Assembly: GCF_029223585.1 (NCBI RefSeq)
Contig: NZ_CP119424.1
Location: forward strand, 1-64,000
Origin: Photobacterium sp. DA100
GTDB taxonomy: Bacteria; Pseudomonadota; Gammaproteobacteria; Enterobacterales; Vibrionaceae
DNA length: 64,000 nt
Direction: 5' to 3'
In this document: in pieces, positions 8,291 through 17,423 of the stretch
Layout: each line of letters begins with the position of its first letter
Numbering within the stretch: the first letter of the stretch is position 1
Notes under the pieces: generated by a model
Database searches by the model: none
Seen by the model: only the letters and a program-made list of their open reading frames with translations
What the model was told of the DNA's origin: nothing
Translations under genes and position numbers: made by a program

Positions 8291-8515
8291 AATTAAAAAT
8301 TAACTTTTTGCTAATGGTGCGGCTTGCGGAAAGCGGGTTCAGGGTTTGGTCTCTGCTAAATGCTGGCATTTTTAGAGTAGAAGAAAAGTACTAACAATTA
8401 AATGCGAACGGTAAATTTATGTTTTTAAATGGCTTTGTTTCTATTGCGCTAACGGCTGTGTGCAAAAATAAGTCTATGTCGGTTTGAAAGGGCGGGTAAT
8501 GGCTATATCTCATTT

Positions 8516-8534
8516 GTGAAACATGGTTTCATTT
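8516..8534. promoter_or_regulatory. KdgR-like operator upstream of kdgF
   Basis: GTGAAACATGGTTTCATTT with TGAAAC/GTTTCA arms. This is the best match in the window to the enterobacterial KdgR box, about 85 bases before the kdgF start. Confidence 0.75.
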
Positions 8535-8616
8535 ATTTTGATTATTTCGATTGGTGGTGTAAGATGTCGCTATCGAGTGTTAAATGAAACTCCAGCAATA
8601 GAGGTAAGGTAGAGAA

Positions 8617-8940
8617 ATGTTTGTATTCAATAACGAAGTTGCGATGGAAGATCTGGGTGAAGGGATCAGCCGTAAAATCCTAGCCCACAGCGACAACATG
8701 ATGTCTGTCGAAGTCCACTTTGAAGAAGGTGCGATCGGTGCCCTGCACACTCACCCGCATGAGCAGCTGACTTACGTATTGTCTGGTGAATTCGAATTTA
8801 CAATTGGCAATGACACCAAAATTGTTAAAGCGGGTGATACGATGTACAAGGAGCCAGAAATTGTGCATGGCTGCCGTTGTCTAAAGGCTGGTGTATTGAT
8901 CGATACATTCACCCCGATGCGTAAAGACTTCATCAGCTAA
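8617..8940 (+). CDS. kdgF: KdgF-type cupin, uronate ring-opening enzyme
   Basis: A 107-residue single-domain cupin. KdgF is known to convert 4,5-unsaturated uronate monomers to the linear 5-keto form. The metal-binding cupin motif 1 is seen as GALHTHPHEQLTYVLSGEFEF (about residues 46-66, with two His, Gln and a distal His) and motif 2 as KAGDTMYKEPEIVHGCRC. GAGGTAAGGTAGAGAA precedes the ATG. The adjacent lyase genes and the KdgR-like box upstream support this role over a generic cupin. Confidence 0.88.
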   Translation: MFVFNNEVAMEDLGEGISRKILAHSDNMMSVEVHFEEGAIGALHTHPHEQLTYVLSGEFEFTIGNDTKIVKAGDTMYKEPEIVHGCRCLKAGVLIDTFTPMRKDFIS

Positions 8941-8966
8941 TTTGGTGAAAGTAAGATTAACGCAAG

Positions 8967-9001
8967 ATCCCTGAGCTCTTAGTCGCTCGGGGATTTTTTT
9001 T
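8967..9001 (+). terminator. Terminator after kdgF
   Basis: ATCCCTGAGC pairs with GCTCGGGGAT, followed by eight T. Confidence 0.8.
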
Positions 9002-9053
9002 GCCTATGTACCCAAGGATGCTAGGTTCAGCGAGATCTACTGGGTTGATAGGC

Positions 9054-9086
9054 AAAAAAACACCGAACGTTTTTTACGTTCGGTGT
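9054..9086 (-). terminator. Terminator after the second kduD
   Basis: CACCGAACGT/ACGTTCGGTG hairpin followed on the minus strand by TTTTTTTGCC. Confidence 0.8.
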
Positions 9087-9127
9087 TAAGGCATTCAGGA
9101 TATGCGTTTAACGTTTCCTGGCTGTGA

Positions 9128-9889
9128 TTAACGGGCCAGCCACCCACCGTCAACGGCAAGGGTATAGCCTTGAATATAGCTGGCGGCGTCAGATGCCAGG
9201 AAGACGGCTGGGCCGGAAAGATCTTCCGGCTTACCCCAGCGCTCCGCAGGGATACGATCCAAGATTTCCTGGTTGCGTTTTTCATCCTGGCGTAGCTGAG
9301 CGGTGTTATCTGTTGCCATATAACCAGGGGAGATGGCGTTGACATTGATACCGTGTTTAGCCCACTCATTAGCTAGCAGTTTCGTGAGGCCGGCAATACC
9401 GCTTTTGGATGCCGTGTAAGAGGGCACACGGATCCCACCCTGGAACGATAGCATCGACGCAATATTGATGATTTTTCCGCCGCTCCCCTGGGCGATGAAC
9501 TTTTTGGCGACAGCTTGGCTGAGGAAAAAAGCGGTTTTGAGATTAATATCCATGACATCATCCCAGTCGGATTCACTGAAATTGATGGCGTCTTCACGGC
9601 GGATGATACCGGCATTGTTCACTAAGATGTCGACTTTGCCAAAGTGCTCCACGGTTTGTTGCACGATTGCAGGAATATCATCCAATTTCATCAAATTGGC
9701 TCGGATATCAATAAACTGACGACCAATAGCTTCGACTTTCTTCTGCGTTTCTACGCTGCCAGAAGAGCTAACGCCGACAATATGGCATCCGGCTTGTGCT
9801 AGGCCTACAGCAATGCCCTGACCTAACCCTCTGTTGCAACCTGTAACAATGGCTACTTTACCATCAAGGTTAAATGAATTCAGAATCAT
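9128..9889 (-). CDS. kduD: 2-dehydro-3-deoxy-D-gluconate 5-dehydrogenase (second copy)
   Basis: A 253-residue SDR paralogue of the protein at 2895-3656, with the same length and the same start (MILNSFNLDGKVAIVTGC). It has TGCNRGLGQGIA, NNAGIIRRED, ASMLSFQGG, YTASKSG and DGGWLAR. AGGAAAAGGC precedes the ATG. It has its own KdgR-like box and terminator, so it is an independent unit rather than an operon duplicate. The two copies may differ in NADH/NADPH use or stereochemistry; residues after the first glycine motif (VGVSSSGSVET here, VGVNIVEPTET in the other) lie where cofactor choice is usually set. Confidence 0.9.
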   Translation of the reverse strand: MILNSFNLDGKVAIVTGCNRGLGQGIAVGLAQAGCHIVGVSSSGSVETQKKVEAIGRQFIDIRANLMKLDDIPAIVQQTVEHFGKVDILVNNAGIIRREDAINFSESDWDDVMDINLKTAFFLSQAVAKKFIAQGSGGKIINIASMLSFQGGIRVPSYTASKSGIAGLTKLLANEWAKHGINVNAISPGYMATDNTAQLRQDEKRNQEILDRIPAERWGKPEDLSGPAVFLASDAASYIQGYTLAVDGGWLAR

Positions 9890-9966
9890 GCCTTTTCCTC
9901 AAGGTGATGGCTGTTTGTGTAATGGTTGAGAGGGATAATACCATCATGATTCATCTTTTCAATAAA

Positions 9967-9985
9967 AAAGAAATGGCGTTTCAAT
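9967..9985. promoter_or_regulatory. KdgR-like operator upstream of the second kduD
   Basis: Minus-strand reading TTGAAACGCCATTTCTTTT, about 80 bases before the start codon. Confidence 0.55.
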
Positions 9986-10091
9986 TTATGTGATCTTAGC
10001 GATGTGTTAACGGGAGACTAATGGTCATAACAAATTGTGTTGCCGAGTCATAAATTTGATAGTGGTCACGTTTTTGATTTGTTTTTTTAAA

Positions 10092-10110
10092 TTGAACCAT
10101 TGTTTTGATT
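10092..10110. promoter_or_regulatory. KdgR-like operator 1 upstream of ogl
   Basis: TTGAACCATTGTTTTGATT. It differs from operator 2 at one position of 19 and lies 62 bases from it, about six helical turns. Confidence 0.6.
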
Positions 10111-10153
10111 TTTTGTGTGCTTGTCCGTCGAGGTAGGTTATAATCACTTTAAC

Positions 10154-10172
10154 TTGAAACATTGTTTTGATT
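10154..10172. promoter_or_regulatory. KdgR-like operator 2 upstream of ogl
   Basis: TTGAAACATTGTTTTGATT, about 90 bases before the ogl start and closest to the region consensus. Confidence 0.7.
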
Positions 10173-10264
10173 ATTGTGACGGTCGGGCTGTGTAAGTGTT
10201 CCTCTGCGTACTATGCTTACAGGTTATCCCAGCCTGGCTGCTGATTTAATATCGGAGAAATAGA

Positions 10265-11431
10265 ATGGCAAAAGGTAACGTAATCGACCTGAGCTTTGAG
10301 GTTTTTGAAGACAGTGATACTGGGGTGAAAGTGACTCGCCTTACCCCGAAAGGTATGACTTGCCACCGTAACTACTTTTACCAAAAGTGTTTTACTAATG
10401 ATGGTACTAAGTTACTTTTTGCCGGCGACTTCGATGGTAATCGTAACTACTATTTGCTGGAACTAGAAAAGCAGCAAGCTACACAGCTGACTGAAGGCGC
10501 AGGCGACAATACGTTTGGCGGTTTCATTTCAACGGATGAGAAAAGCTTCTTTTATGTGAAGAACGAGTTACACCTGATGAAGGTGGATCTAGAGACGCTG
10601 GAAGAGAGCGTTATCTATACCGTTGACAGCGAATGGAAAGGTTACGGTACGTGGGTGGCTAATTCTGACTGCACCAAGCTTGTTGGTATCGAGATTTTGA
10701 AATCGTGCTGGAAGCCATTGACAGATTGGCAGAAATTCCAAGACTTCTATCATACCAACCCAACGTGCCGCTTGATTAAGGTTGACATCCAGACGGGTGA
10801 ACTGGAAGTTGTTCATCAGGATGATGCGTGGCTGGGCCACCCAATCTACCGTCCTTTTGACGATTCGACGGTTGGCTTCTGCCATGAAGGGCCGCATGAT
10901 CTTGTGGATGCGCGCATGTGGCTGGTTAATGAAGACGGTTCGAACGTTCGTAAGATCAAAGAGCATGCCGAAGGCGAGTCTTGTACTCACGAGTTCTGGA
11001 TCCCAGACGGTTCGGCGATGGCCTATGTTTCTTACTTCAAGGGCCAGACGGATCGCGTCATTTACAAAGCTGATCCGGTGACGCTAGAAAATGAAGAAGT
11101 AATGGTGATGCCGCCGTGTTCACACTTGATGAGTAACTTCGATGGTTCTTTGATGGTCGGTGATGGCTGTGATGCGCCAGTGGATGTGGCTGATAGCGAC
11201 GGTTATAACATTGAGAATGACCCGTTCCTTTACATCTTGAACACCAAGACCAAAACGTCGACTCGCCTGGCGAAGCACTCGACTTCTTGGGAAGTGCTAG
11301 ATGGTGACCGCCAGATCACTCACCCGCACCCTTCATTTACGCCTGATGATAGTGGCGTGTTGTTCACGAGTGATTTTGAGGGCGTTCCGAGTCTGTATAT
11401 TGCAGAAATCCCAGAGCAGCTTAGATCATAG
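10265..11431 (+). CDS. ogl: Oligogalacturonate lyase (PL22)
   Basis: A cytoplasmic lyase of 388 residues without signal peptide. It turns short or unsaturated galacturonides into 4-deoxy-L-threo-5-hexosulose uronate. It matches enterobacterial Ogl almost from end to end as I recall it: MTCHRNYFYQKCF near residue 31, DNTFGGF, NEDGSNVRKIKEHAEGESCTHEFW, MPPCSHLMSN and the metal-site HPHPSFTPD (HxH) near residue 350. It has the repeated beta-propeller blades of the family. A CGGAGAAATAGA ribosome site precedes ATG. It stands alone behind two KdgR-like boxes and before a strong terminator. Confidence 0.96.
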   Translation: MAKGNVIDLSFEVFEDSDTGVKVTRLTPKGMTCHRNYFYQKCFTNDGTKLLFAGDFDGNRNYYLLELEKQQATQLTEGAGDNTFGGFISTDEKSFFYVKNELHLMKVDLETLEESVIYTVDSEWKGYGTWVANSDCTKLVGIEILKSCWKPLTDWQKFQDFYHTNPTCRLIKVDIQTGELEVVHQDDAWLGHPIYRPFDDSTVGFCHEGPHDLVDARMWLVNEDGSNVRKIKEHAEGESCTHEFWIPDGSAMAYVSYFKGQTDRVIYKADPVTLENEEVMVMPPCSHLMSNFDGSLMVGDGCDAPVDVADSDGYNIENDPFLYILNTKTKTSTRLAKHSTSWEVLDGDRQITHPHPSFTPDDSGVLFTSDFEGVPSLYIAEIPEQLRS

Positions 11432-11474
11432 CGATCAAGGTTGAGTGCGATTGCCCTCAGACGCTGGAAAGAAA

Positions 11475-11497
11475 AACCCACTTCGGTGGGTTTTTTT
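11475..11497 (+). terminator. Terminator after ogl
   Basis: AACCCA-CTTCGG-TGGGTT hairpin (stable UUCG-type loop) plus T7. Confidence 0.85.
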
Positions 11498-11686
11498 ATG
11501 AACGGCCATCAAGAAGACATTAATTTACTATCCACTGAGCTATTCCCCTCCTCGCCTAAATGCTCCCCAACATTCTTTTAACAAGCTGAATTCTACTTGT
11601 GACAAGTGTGATCTTATTTCATAAAGCTATGAATTAATTGATTTTAAATTGGGTTTATTGACTATTATTCGCCTTTGATCACTTAA

Positions 11687-11705
11687 TTGAAATATTGTTT
11701 TAAAT
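11687..11705. promoter_or_regulatory. KdgR-like operator upstream of the PL9 lyase
   Basis: TTGAAATATTGTTTTAAAT, about 90 bases upstream of the GTG start chosen for the lyase. TGTGATCTTATTTCAT, a CRP half-site candidate, is about 80 bases further upstream (11607-11622). Confidence 0.6.
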
Positions 11706-11795
11706 ATATTGGCTGTTCGTTTTGACTTGTTGGTGAAATTGGCTGTCAGGTTAATTTCTGCGGTTATCTATAACTTTCGATATAGGGAGCAAAAG

Positions 11796-14057
11796 GTGCA
11801 TCATAATCTAATCAAGCTGAGCTTTGTGTGTTGTTCAGCATTAGTCGTTTTGGGGTGTAACAGTAGCAATAGTGGCAAGACAGGTCAGTCCCCCGAGCCT
11901 ACTTGGCAGGCTGTGACCTTTGGCCAGTCAACGGATTTAAACTTCAGCTCTAATGTCCTGCCTGACAAAATAGGTGTTAACGAAGTAACAGTAAATGGTA
12001 AGCCCGTTGAACCTGGGCCCCTTGCTGATGTTTTTACTATTGAAAGTCGGGGCGGTAAAATTACAGGCGGGCACGATGGTTTAACCTATTACTATACTAA
12101 GCTACCCACGGACAAGAACTTTACCTTAAGTGCTGATATTGTGATTGAGCAATTTGGCCCCGAAACGGATGCCAATCCGAATAATCAGGATGGTGCCGGC
12201 ATAATGATTCGAGACATCATAGGTACACCGCGTGCAAATCCCCAGCCGGAAGGGCATGAAGAGTTCCCTGCCGCATCAAATATGGTGTTAAATGAAATCC
12301 GTCGTCATAACTCCAGTGATAGAGAAAATATAACATTAGCCGCTACATTTCGTGAAGGTGTCTACCAGCCATGGGGGACGGCAGGGACCCGGATGACCCG
12401 AAACGAGTATCAAGTTGCTACGCCATGGGGCAAGGAATACACCTACTCCTTAAGTGTCTCGCGAACGAATGCTGGCTTTGAAATGACGGCAGAAGGTGAG
12501 GGTTTTAGCTACTCGGAAACGGTTCGCGGCGCCAATGCGAATATTGTAGAGGTGATGGATCCCGATTATCAGTACGTCGGATTTGTTGCTGCCCGCAATG
12601 CAAAAATTACGGTGAGCAATGTTAGCCTCACTTTATCCGACGCCGAGACGGAAGATGCGCCGCTATTTAAACCTGAGGAAAAAGCGCTTAAGTGGGATAT
12701 TTCATCAAGTAAGAAAACAGCCAGTGAGAATTACATCGTTCAAGCTCGTGCCAGTTACACTGGCTCCTACGAGGTATTTCAAGACCGAGTAAGCTTAGGC
12801 AGTAAAACGGTTGCTGCCGGTGAAATGTTAGTGATGCCAGCAACGATCACCTCAGCCAGCAGTCTGTTCGAGCTTGTATTCAATCCGTCGGAAGGGCCTG
12901 ACCGACTTCCTCAGTCGAAGCATTTCACCGTTGAAAAAGTGACAGTTGATAATCCCTTGTCCATTGTTGTAAGTGCTGATGGTTCATCGAGTGGAGATGG
13001 CAGTCAGTTAAACCCTCTGGATTTAGATACTGCGATAGAGTTGGTTTCGCCGGGCGGGGAAATTATCTTGAAGCCTGGTGAATACAGCGCAATTGCAATT
13101 CCTGTATCAGTAAGTGGTACGCCTGAGCTACCGAAGACACTTCGGGGTGAGGTGGGGGTTGTGTTTAAAAATGCCGCTTTTACTCATGAAGCAAGTTACT
13201 GGAATATTGAAAATATCACAGTGGAAGGGGCGCGAACTCAGGTAAGTGGTAGTTACAACCACTTTAAGGATATCGTGACCCATAGCGCACCAGATACTGG
13301 TTTCCAAATATCCTCGGGTGATATCGGACGAGCATTGTGGCCATCTCATAATGTTGTCGAAAATGCGATCAGCTACAACAATGAAGATGAAGGCCAGATC
13401 GACGCAGACGGCTTTGCCGCCAAGCTCGGTGTTGGTGACGGCAATGTTTTCATCAACTGTATTTCCCACAGTAACATCGATGATGGTTGGGATCTGTTCA
13501 ATAAGACCGAGAAGGGTGCCAATGGTGTAGTGACCATCATTGATTCAATCGCCTATAACAATGGTCGAACTTTTAATACATCTGATCGCCCGGTGGGATC
13601 TATCGGCAATGGTTTCAAGTTAGGGGGCGAGGGTATTGCTGTCCCACATATATTGAAAAACAGTGTTTCGTACAACAACAACATGGATGGCATAACGGAT
13701 AACTTTAACCCTGGCGCTCTAGAGGTCGATAATGTGCTCGTGGTTGATAACGCACGTTACAACTTATTGATCCGCAAGAACCCATACGGTGATGATTTGA
13801 AGCAGGGTGATTTCAGTAACATTCTGTCAATGCGTTTTGCGGTAGATAGCCAGTACGATGATGTCGTTCACTATGAAAATGGCAGCAGTAACTGGTTTAT
13901 CGCTGGCGGTGAGCCAGTGAATCCTGATGGTGGCGAACTTGATTCCCAACTGACTGCGGATATTGCAGCAGCCGTTGCAATTGATGATGGCACCCAGGAT
14001 GGAATGCACCAGACGGTCATGGCATTGAAGGCCATTATCGATGCACGCAAACAATAG
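11796..14057 (+). CDS. Secreted PL9-family pectate lyase lipoprotein (exopolygalacturonate lyase type)
   Basis: I place the start at GTG 11796 (AGGGAGCAAAAG upstream), giving 753 residues. The open frame reaches 11709, but only this start puts a signal peptide at the N-terminus, ending in the lipobox VVLGC (Cys near residue 21), so the enzyme is probably anchored to the outer membrane. An N-terminal region of unknown fold (about residues 35-300) precedes a right-handed beta-helix. DADGFAAKLGVGDG (Lys about 543, the family's catalytic base) and NIDDGWDLFNKTEKG (calcium Asp cluster, about 560-575) mark PL9, as in Pel9A and PelX. It cuts pectate outside the inner membrane and supplies Ogl. Confidence 0.88.
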   Translation: MHHNLIKLSFVCCSALVVLGCNSSNSGKTGQSPEPTWQAVTFGQSTDLNFSSNVLPDKIGVNEVTVNGKPVEPGPLADVFTIESRGGKITGGHDGLTYYYTKLPTDKNFTLSADIVIEQFGPETDANPNNQDGAGIMIRDIIGTPRANPQPEGHEEFPAASNMVLNEIRRHNSSDRENITLAATFREGVYQPWGTAGTRMTRNEYQVATPWGKEYTYSLSVSRTNAGFEMTAEGEGFSYSETVRGANANIVEVMDPDYQYVGFVAARNAKITVSNVSLTLSDAETEDAPLFKPEEKALKWDISSSKKTASENYIVQARASYTGSYEVFQDRVSLGSKTVAAGEMLVMPATITSASSLFELVFNPSEGPDRLPQSKHFTVEKVTVDNPLSIVVSADGSSSGDGSQLNPLDLDTAIELVSPGGEIILKPGEYSAIAIPVSVSGTPELPKTLRGEVGVVFKNAAFTHEASYWNIENITVEGARTQVSGSYNHFKDIVTHSAPDTGFQISSGDIGRALWPSHNVVENAISYNNEDEGQIDADGFAAKLGVGDGNVFINCISHSNIDDGWDLFNKTEKGANGVVTIIDSIAYNNGRTFNTSDRPVGSIGNGFKLGGEGIAVPHILKNSVSYNNNMDGITDNFNPGALEVDNVLVVDNARYNLLIRKNPYGDDLKQGDFSNILSMRFAVDSQYDDVVHYENGSSNWFIAGGEPVNPDGGELDSQLTADIAAAVAIDDGTQDGMHQTVMALKAIIDARKQ

Positions 14058-14087
14058 GCTAAATTGAGCCAGTCCAATGCGGACAGT

Positions 14088-14117
14088 AAGGCCAAGTCAT
14101 TCTGTGACTTGGCCTTT
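14088..14117 (+). terminator. Terminator after the PL9 lyase
   Basis: AAGGCCAAGTCA-TTCTG-TGACTTGGCC followed by T6; lies between converging genes. Confidence 0.85.
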
Positions 14118-14134
14118 TTTGGGCTTTCGTGATA

Positions 14135-15541
14135 CTACAGGCCGAAGTAGCGTTTGGCATTGTGGTAACAGATATCGCTGATCAGACGTTCCAATAACGT
14201 CTCGTCGTCTGGCAGCTCGCCGAGCTCAACCCACTCGCCGATCAGGTTGCACAATATACGGCGGAAGTATTCATGGCGGGGGTAGGACAGAAAACTTCTG
14301 GAGTCGGTTAGCATGCCTACAAAGCGACCCAGAGCCCCCAGATTCCCCAAAGTTTGCAGTTGGTTTAGGATGCCATCCTTCTGATCGTTAAACCACCAAG
14401 CCGCACCCAGCTGAACTTTGCCCGGCCCACAGTCACTATCTTGGAAAGCGCCGATCATTGCGCCAAGCACATAGTTGTCCTTTGGGTTGAGGCAGTACAG
14501 GATGGTTTTGGGCATGGAGTGCTGGTAATCCAGCGAGCTCAGCAGTTTGCTCAGGGGCTGGGCAATACAGGTATCGTCTATGGCGCTGAAGCCGGTTGCT
14601 CCGCCCAGTTGTTCGAAGCGGCGGCGGTTCGCATCTTGCAGTACCCCGATGTGTATTTGCATGACCCAGCCAAGATCATGGTTCTTTTGACCCAGGTATT
14701 GGAACAATTGGGTCTTGAACTGCGCGACTTCTAGGCTTGACAATGGCTGGCCTGCAAGGGCCTTTTTGAATGCTCTGTTGGCGTCATCTGGGGTTGCATC
14801 GGTATAAGGGACAGTTTTGAGCCCAAGATCTGATAAGCGACAGCCGTGTTGATGGAAGTATTCAAAGCGTTGCTCTAATGCCCGGTAGAGATCTTCAATA
14901 TTGTTGATTCTGGTATCGGTTAGCGAGGCAAGCTTGGCCACCCAGGTGACAAACTTTTTGTTGTTTTCGATATTGAAGGCATCGTCGGCCCGGAAGGTTG
15001 GCAGTACCTTTACCTTGAAGTCCGTCTCAGCTAAGTGGCGGTGATAGCGAAGATCGCTTAAAGGGTCATCGGTCGTACACAATGACTCAACATTCATTCG
15101 CTCTAGTAGCTGCCTGGCTGAAAAACCGTCGCCGCTGATCTGTTCATTACACTGCTGCCAGATTTTGTGACAGTTCTCGGGACAGATCAGTTCGGTAATA
15201 CCAAAGTAGCGCTGCAACTCCATGTGGGCCCAATGGTAGAAAGGGTTGCCGATCAAATAAGGAACGGTTTCACACCATTTCTCAAATTTCTCGAAATCGC
15301 TCGCATCACCTGTGATGTAGTGCTCGTCGATCCCGTTACTGCGCATTGCCCGCCAAACATAATGATCATGGGAGAGCCATGCATCGGCGATAGAGCGGTA
15401 GTGGATATCGTGGTAGATATCCTGGGCACTGAGGTGGTTGTGATAATCAATAATCGGAAGGTCTTTGGCAACGCTGTGATATAGGTGTTGTGCTGTTGGG
15501 GTGTGCAGCAAAAAGTGCTGATCAAGAAAAGGCTTCTTCAT
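14135..15541 (-). CDS. uxaC: Uronate isomerase
   Basis: Glucuronate/galacturonate isomerase, 468 residues. It is a metal-dependent amidohydrolase-fold enzyme that turns D-galacturonate to D-tagaturonate. The N-terminal IIDYHNHLS (the HxH metal motif) and the C-terminal LTDSRSFLSYPRHEYFRRILC are characteristic, and length agrees with E. coli UxaC (470). The next enzymes, UxaB and UxaA, are not in the window. It follows the symporter gene in the same direction after a hairpin, suggesting an operon in which saturated galacturonate is imported and isomerised. Confidence 0.95.
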   Translation of the reverse strand: MKKPFLDQHFLLHTPTAQHLYHSVAKDLPIIDYHNHLSAQDIYHDIHYRSIADAWLSHDHYVWRAMRSNGIDEHYITGDASDFEKFEKWCETVPYLIGNPFYHWAHMELQRYFGITELICPENCHKIWQQCNEQISGDGFSARQLLERMNVESLCTTDDPLSDLRYHRHLAETDFKVKVLPTFRADDAFNIENNKKFVTWVAKLASLTDTRINNIEDLYRALEQRFEYFHQHGCRLSDLGLKTVPYTDATPDDANRAFKKALAGQPLSSLEVAQFKTQLFQYLGQKNHDLGWVMQIHIGVLQDANRRRFEQLGGATGFSAIDDTCIAQPLSKLLSSLDYQHSMPKTILYCLNPKDNYVLGAMIGAFQDSDCGPGKVQLGAAWWFNDQKDGILNQLQTLGNLGALGRFVGMLTDSRSFLSYPRHEYFRRILCNLIGEWVELGELPDDETLLERLISDICYHNAKRYFGL

Positions 15542-15591
15542 AACATACTCTTCAATGAACGATTAGCCTAACTGGCATGGAAGCTTGGTGA

Positions 15592-15627
15592 AAATAAAAT
15601 GCCGCCTCAGGTCAATGAGGCGGCATT
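15592..15627 (-). terminator. Hairpin between the symporter gene and uxaC
   Basis: AATGCCGCCTCA/TGAGGCGGCATT, 12-bp arms, followed by TTATTTTC on the minus strand. It may be a leaky terminator lowering uxaC expression relative to the symporter; no other uxaC promoter signal is obvious. Confidence 0.6.
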
Positions 15628-15647
15628 AGTTGGCAATATTTCAGCGG

Positions 15648-17423
15648 TTAGTTCTGAGTAGCCAACTCAGCTGTTGACTCCGGCTTGCTCTGGGCGCTCT
15701 TTTTAAGTAAGTAGCCCGTCAGCAAGATGATGCCCGAGCAGCCTAGGAACATGGCGCGGCCCCATAGCGGGTTTGGTACCAGTACCATGGCCAGCAGACC
15801 CACACCCATCATCATGGTGATGGTGCCCAGTTTTTCACGCTGCATTTTGTCGAACTCGTCTTGAGAGTCGTCTGCAACACACTCGGTTTCAACGTTTTCG
15901 AAGAAGGTGTTGACTTCAGCTTTCTCTTGTTCAGTGAACGACTCTTCTTTGTAGAACAGGGTTGTTGCCCAGAAGAAGCTCGCGGTCAGGAACAGGTGAG
16001 CTGCGATGGTGATCATGGTGCGTAGTTCACCAATTTCACGGCCGGTAAACTCGATACCTAGCAGCTGGCCTAGAGCCTGAGGCGTGAAGACATTGATACA
16101 TAGCCAAGAGACGAACATACCGAAGACCACTGTCGCCCATGCTGCCCACTTAGGTGTTTTCTTGATGAGCATACCCATAAATAGCGGAACTAGGATTGGT
16201 GACTGAGCCAGTGTTGAAACTGTCATCATCAGGTCGAACAGGCTCAGCTCCTTCAGGCTGCTAAATAGCTGGGCCATCATGATAACAACGATGCCGTTTA
16301 CCACACACACAATCTGGCCAACGCGTAGCTGTGATTTTTCGCTGGTTGGTTTGTTCTTGCAGATCACTGGGGTCCAGAAGCTGCGAACAAAGATGCCCGA
16401 GTTACGGTTTAGTGCCGAGTCCATTGAAGACATGGTCGCGGCGAATAGACCGGCAACAAGCAGACCAACTGTACCCAGTGGCATCGCATTTTCAGCAAAT
16501 ACAAGGTAAACCGCATCTGAAGCCTTGTTACCAAGAGCTGCGTATTGCGTTGCCGCTTCTGGGTATAGGATGGCAGAGGCCCAAGGCGGGATGAACCAAA
16601 TAATGCTTCCCACAGCCATTAGGCCCATCGCCATCAGTGCTGCTTTGCTGGCATTCTTGGAGTCTTTGGCATTCAGGAAGCGGTAAGAATCCTGCATGTT
16701 GTTGATACTTTGTAGCTGCTTAACCACGAAGAACAGGAAGGTACCAACAAAGATCAGGCCGTAGTTCATATCAGGCCCCATCATGAAGTCAGATGGGAAG
16801 TTGGTGACAATTTCACCCGGGCCACCGACTTTGATAAGTGCGACAACGGCACAAGCAATAGAAATGATGGCAACAACCAGAGTCTGAACGAAGTCCGATG
16901 CAACCACACCCCATGCGCCACTTAGTAGCGAGATAGCCAGTACGGCAAGACCTGTGATCCAAATGGTTGTTGACATGTCATAGCCAAACACGGCACTCAC
17001 GAAGATCGACAGGCCATTTAGCCAAACACCGGCATTCAATACACTCAGAGGGATAATCGCCCAGGTAAAGAACTGCTCATTGGTTGTACCAAAGCGGTTG
17101 CGCACGGCCTGGGTTGGGGTATCAACACGGGTCTGGCGGAAACGCTTTGCAAAATAAAGGTAGGAAACACCGTAGGCAAGGGTGTTTCCAAAGAATACTG
17201 CCGTGGCCATAAAACCATCGTTAAAGCCTTTACCTGCGGCTCCGGTGAAGGTCCATGCCGAGAACTGGGTCATGAAGGCGGTTGCCCCCACCATCCACCA
17301 CAGCATCCTGCCGCCCCCACGGAAGTAGTCGCTAGAAGAGTTACTGGCCATTTTTTTGAAGGCGAGACTGATGAAAATCATCAGCATAAAGTAGCCGCCT
17401 ATTACCATAATCTCTGTATTCAT
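15648..17423 (-). CDS. Sodium:solute symporter (SSS family), probable uronide importer
   Basis: A 591-residue inner-membrane transporter with about 13-15 transmembrane segments. The start at ATG 17423 has AAAGAGAG upstream; the frame is open to 17450. DYFRGGGRMLWWMVGATAFMT, FSAWTFTGAAGKGF and GLFAATMSSMDSALNRNSGIF are typical of the SSS (SLC5) branch found in polysaccharide loci. A hydrophilic loop of about 60 residues (FFENVETEC...) precedes the last two helices. A KdgR-like box lies upstream and uxaC downstream, so galacturonate or unsaturated galacturonides are the likely cargo; this is inferred. Confidence 0.85.
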   Translation of the reverse strand: MNTEIMVIGGYFMLMIFISLAFKKMASNSSSDYFRGGGRMLWWMVGATAFMTQFSAWTFTGAAGKGFNDGFMATAVFFGNTLAYGVSYLYFAKRFRQTRVDTPTQAVRNRFGTTNEQFFTWAIIPLSVLNAGVWLNGLSIFVSAVFGYDMSTTIWITGLAVLAISLLSGAWGVVASDFVQTLVVAIISIACAVVALIKVGGPGEIVTNFPSDFMMGPDMNYGLIFVGTFLFFVVKQLQSINNMQDSYRFLNAKDSKNASKAALMAMGLMAVGSIIWFIPPWASAILYPEAATQYAALGNKASDAVYLVFAENAMPLGTVGLLVAGLFAATMSSMDSALNRNSGIFVRSFWTPVICKNKPTSEKSQLRVGQIVCVVNGIVVIMMAQLFSSLKELSLFDLMMTVSTLAQSPILVPLFMGMLIKKTPKWAAWATVVFGMFVSWLCINVFTPQALGQLLGIEFTGREIGELRTMITIAAHLFLTASFFWATTLFYKEESFTEQEKAEVNTFFENVETECVADDSQDEFDKMQREKLGTITMMMGVGLLAMVLVPNPLWGRAMFLGCSGIILLTGYLLKKSAQSKPESTAELATQN

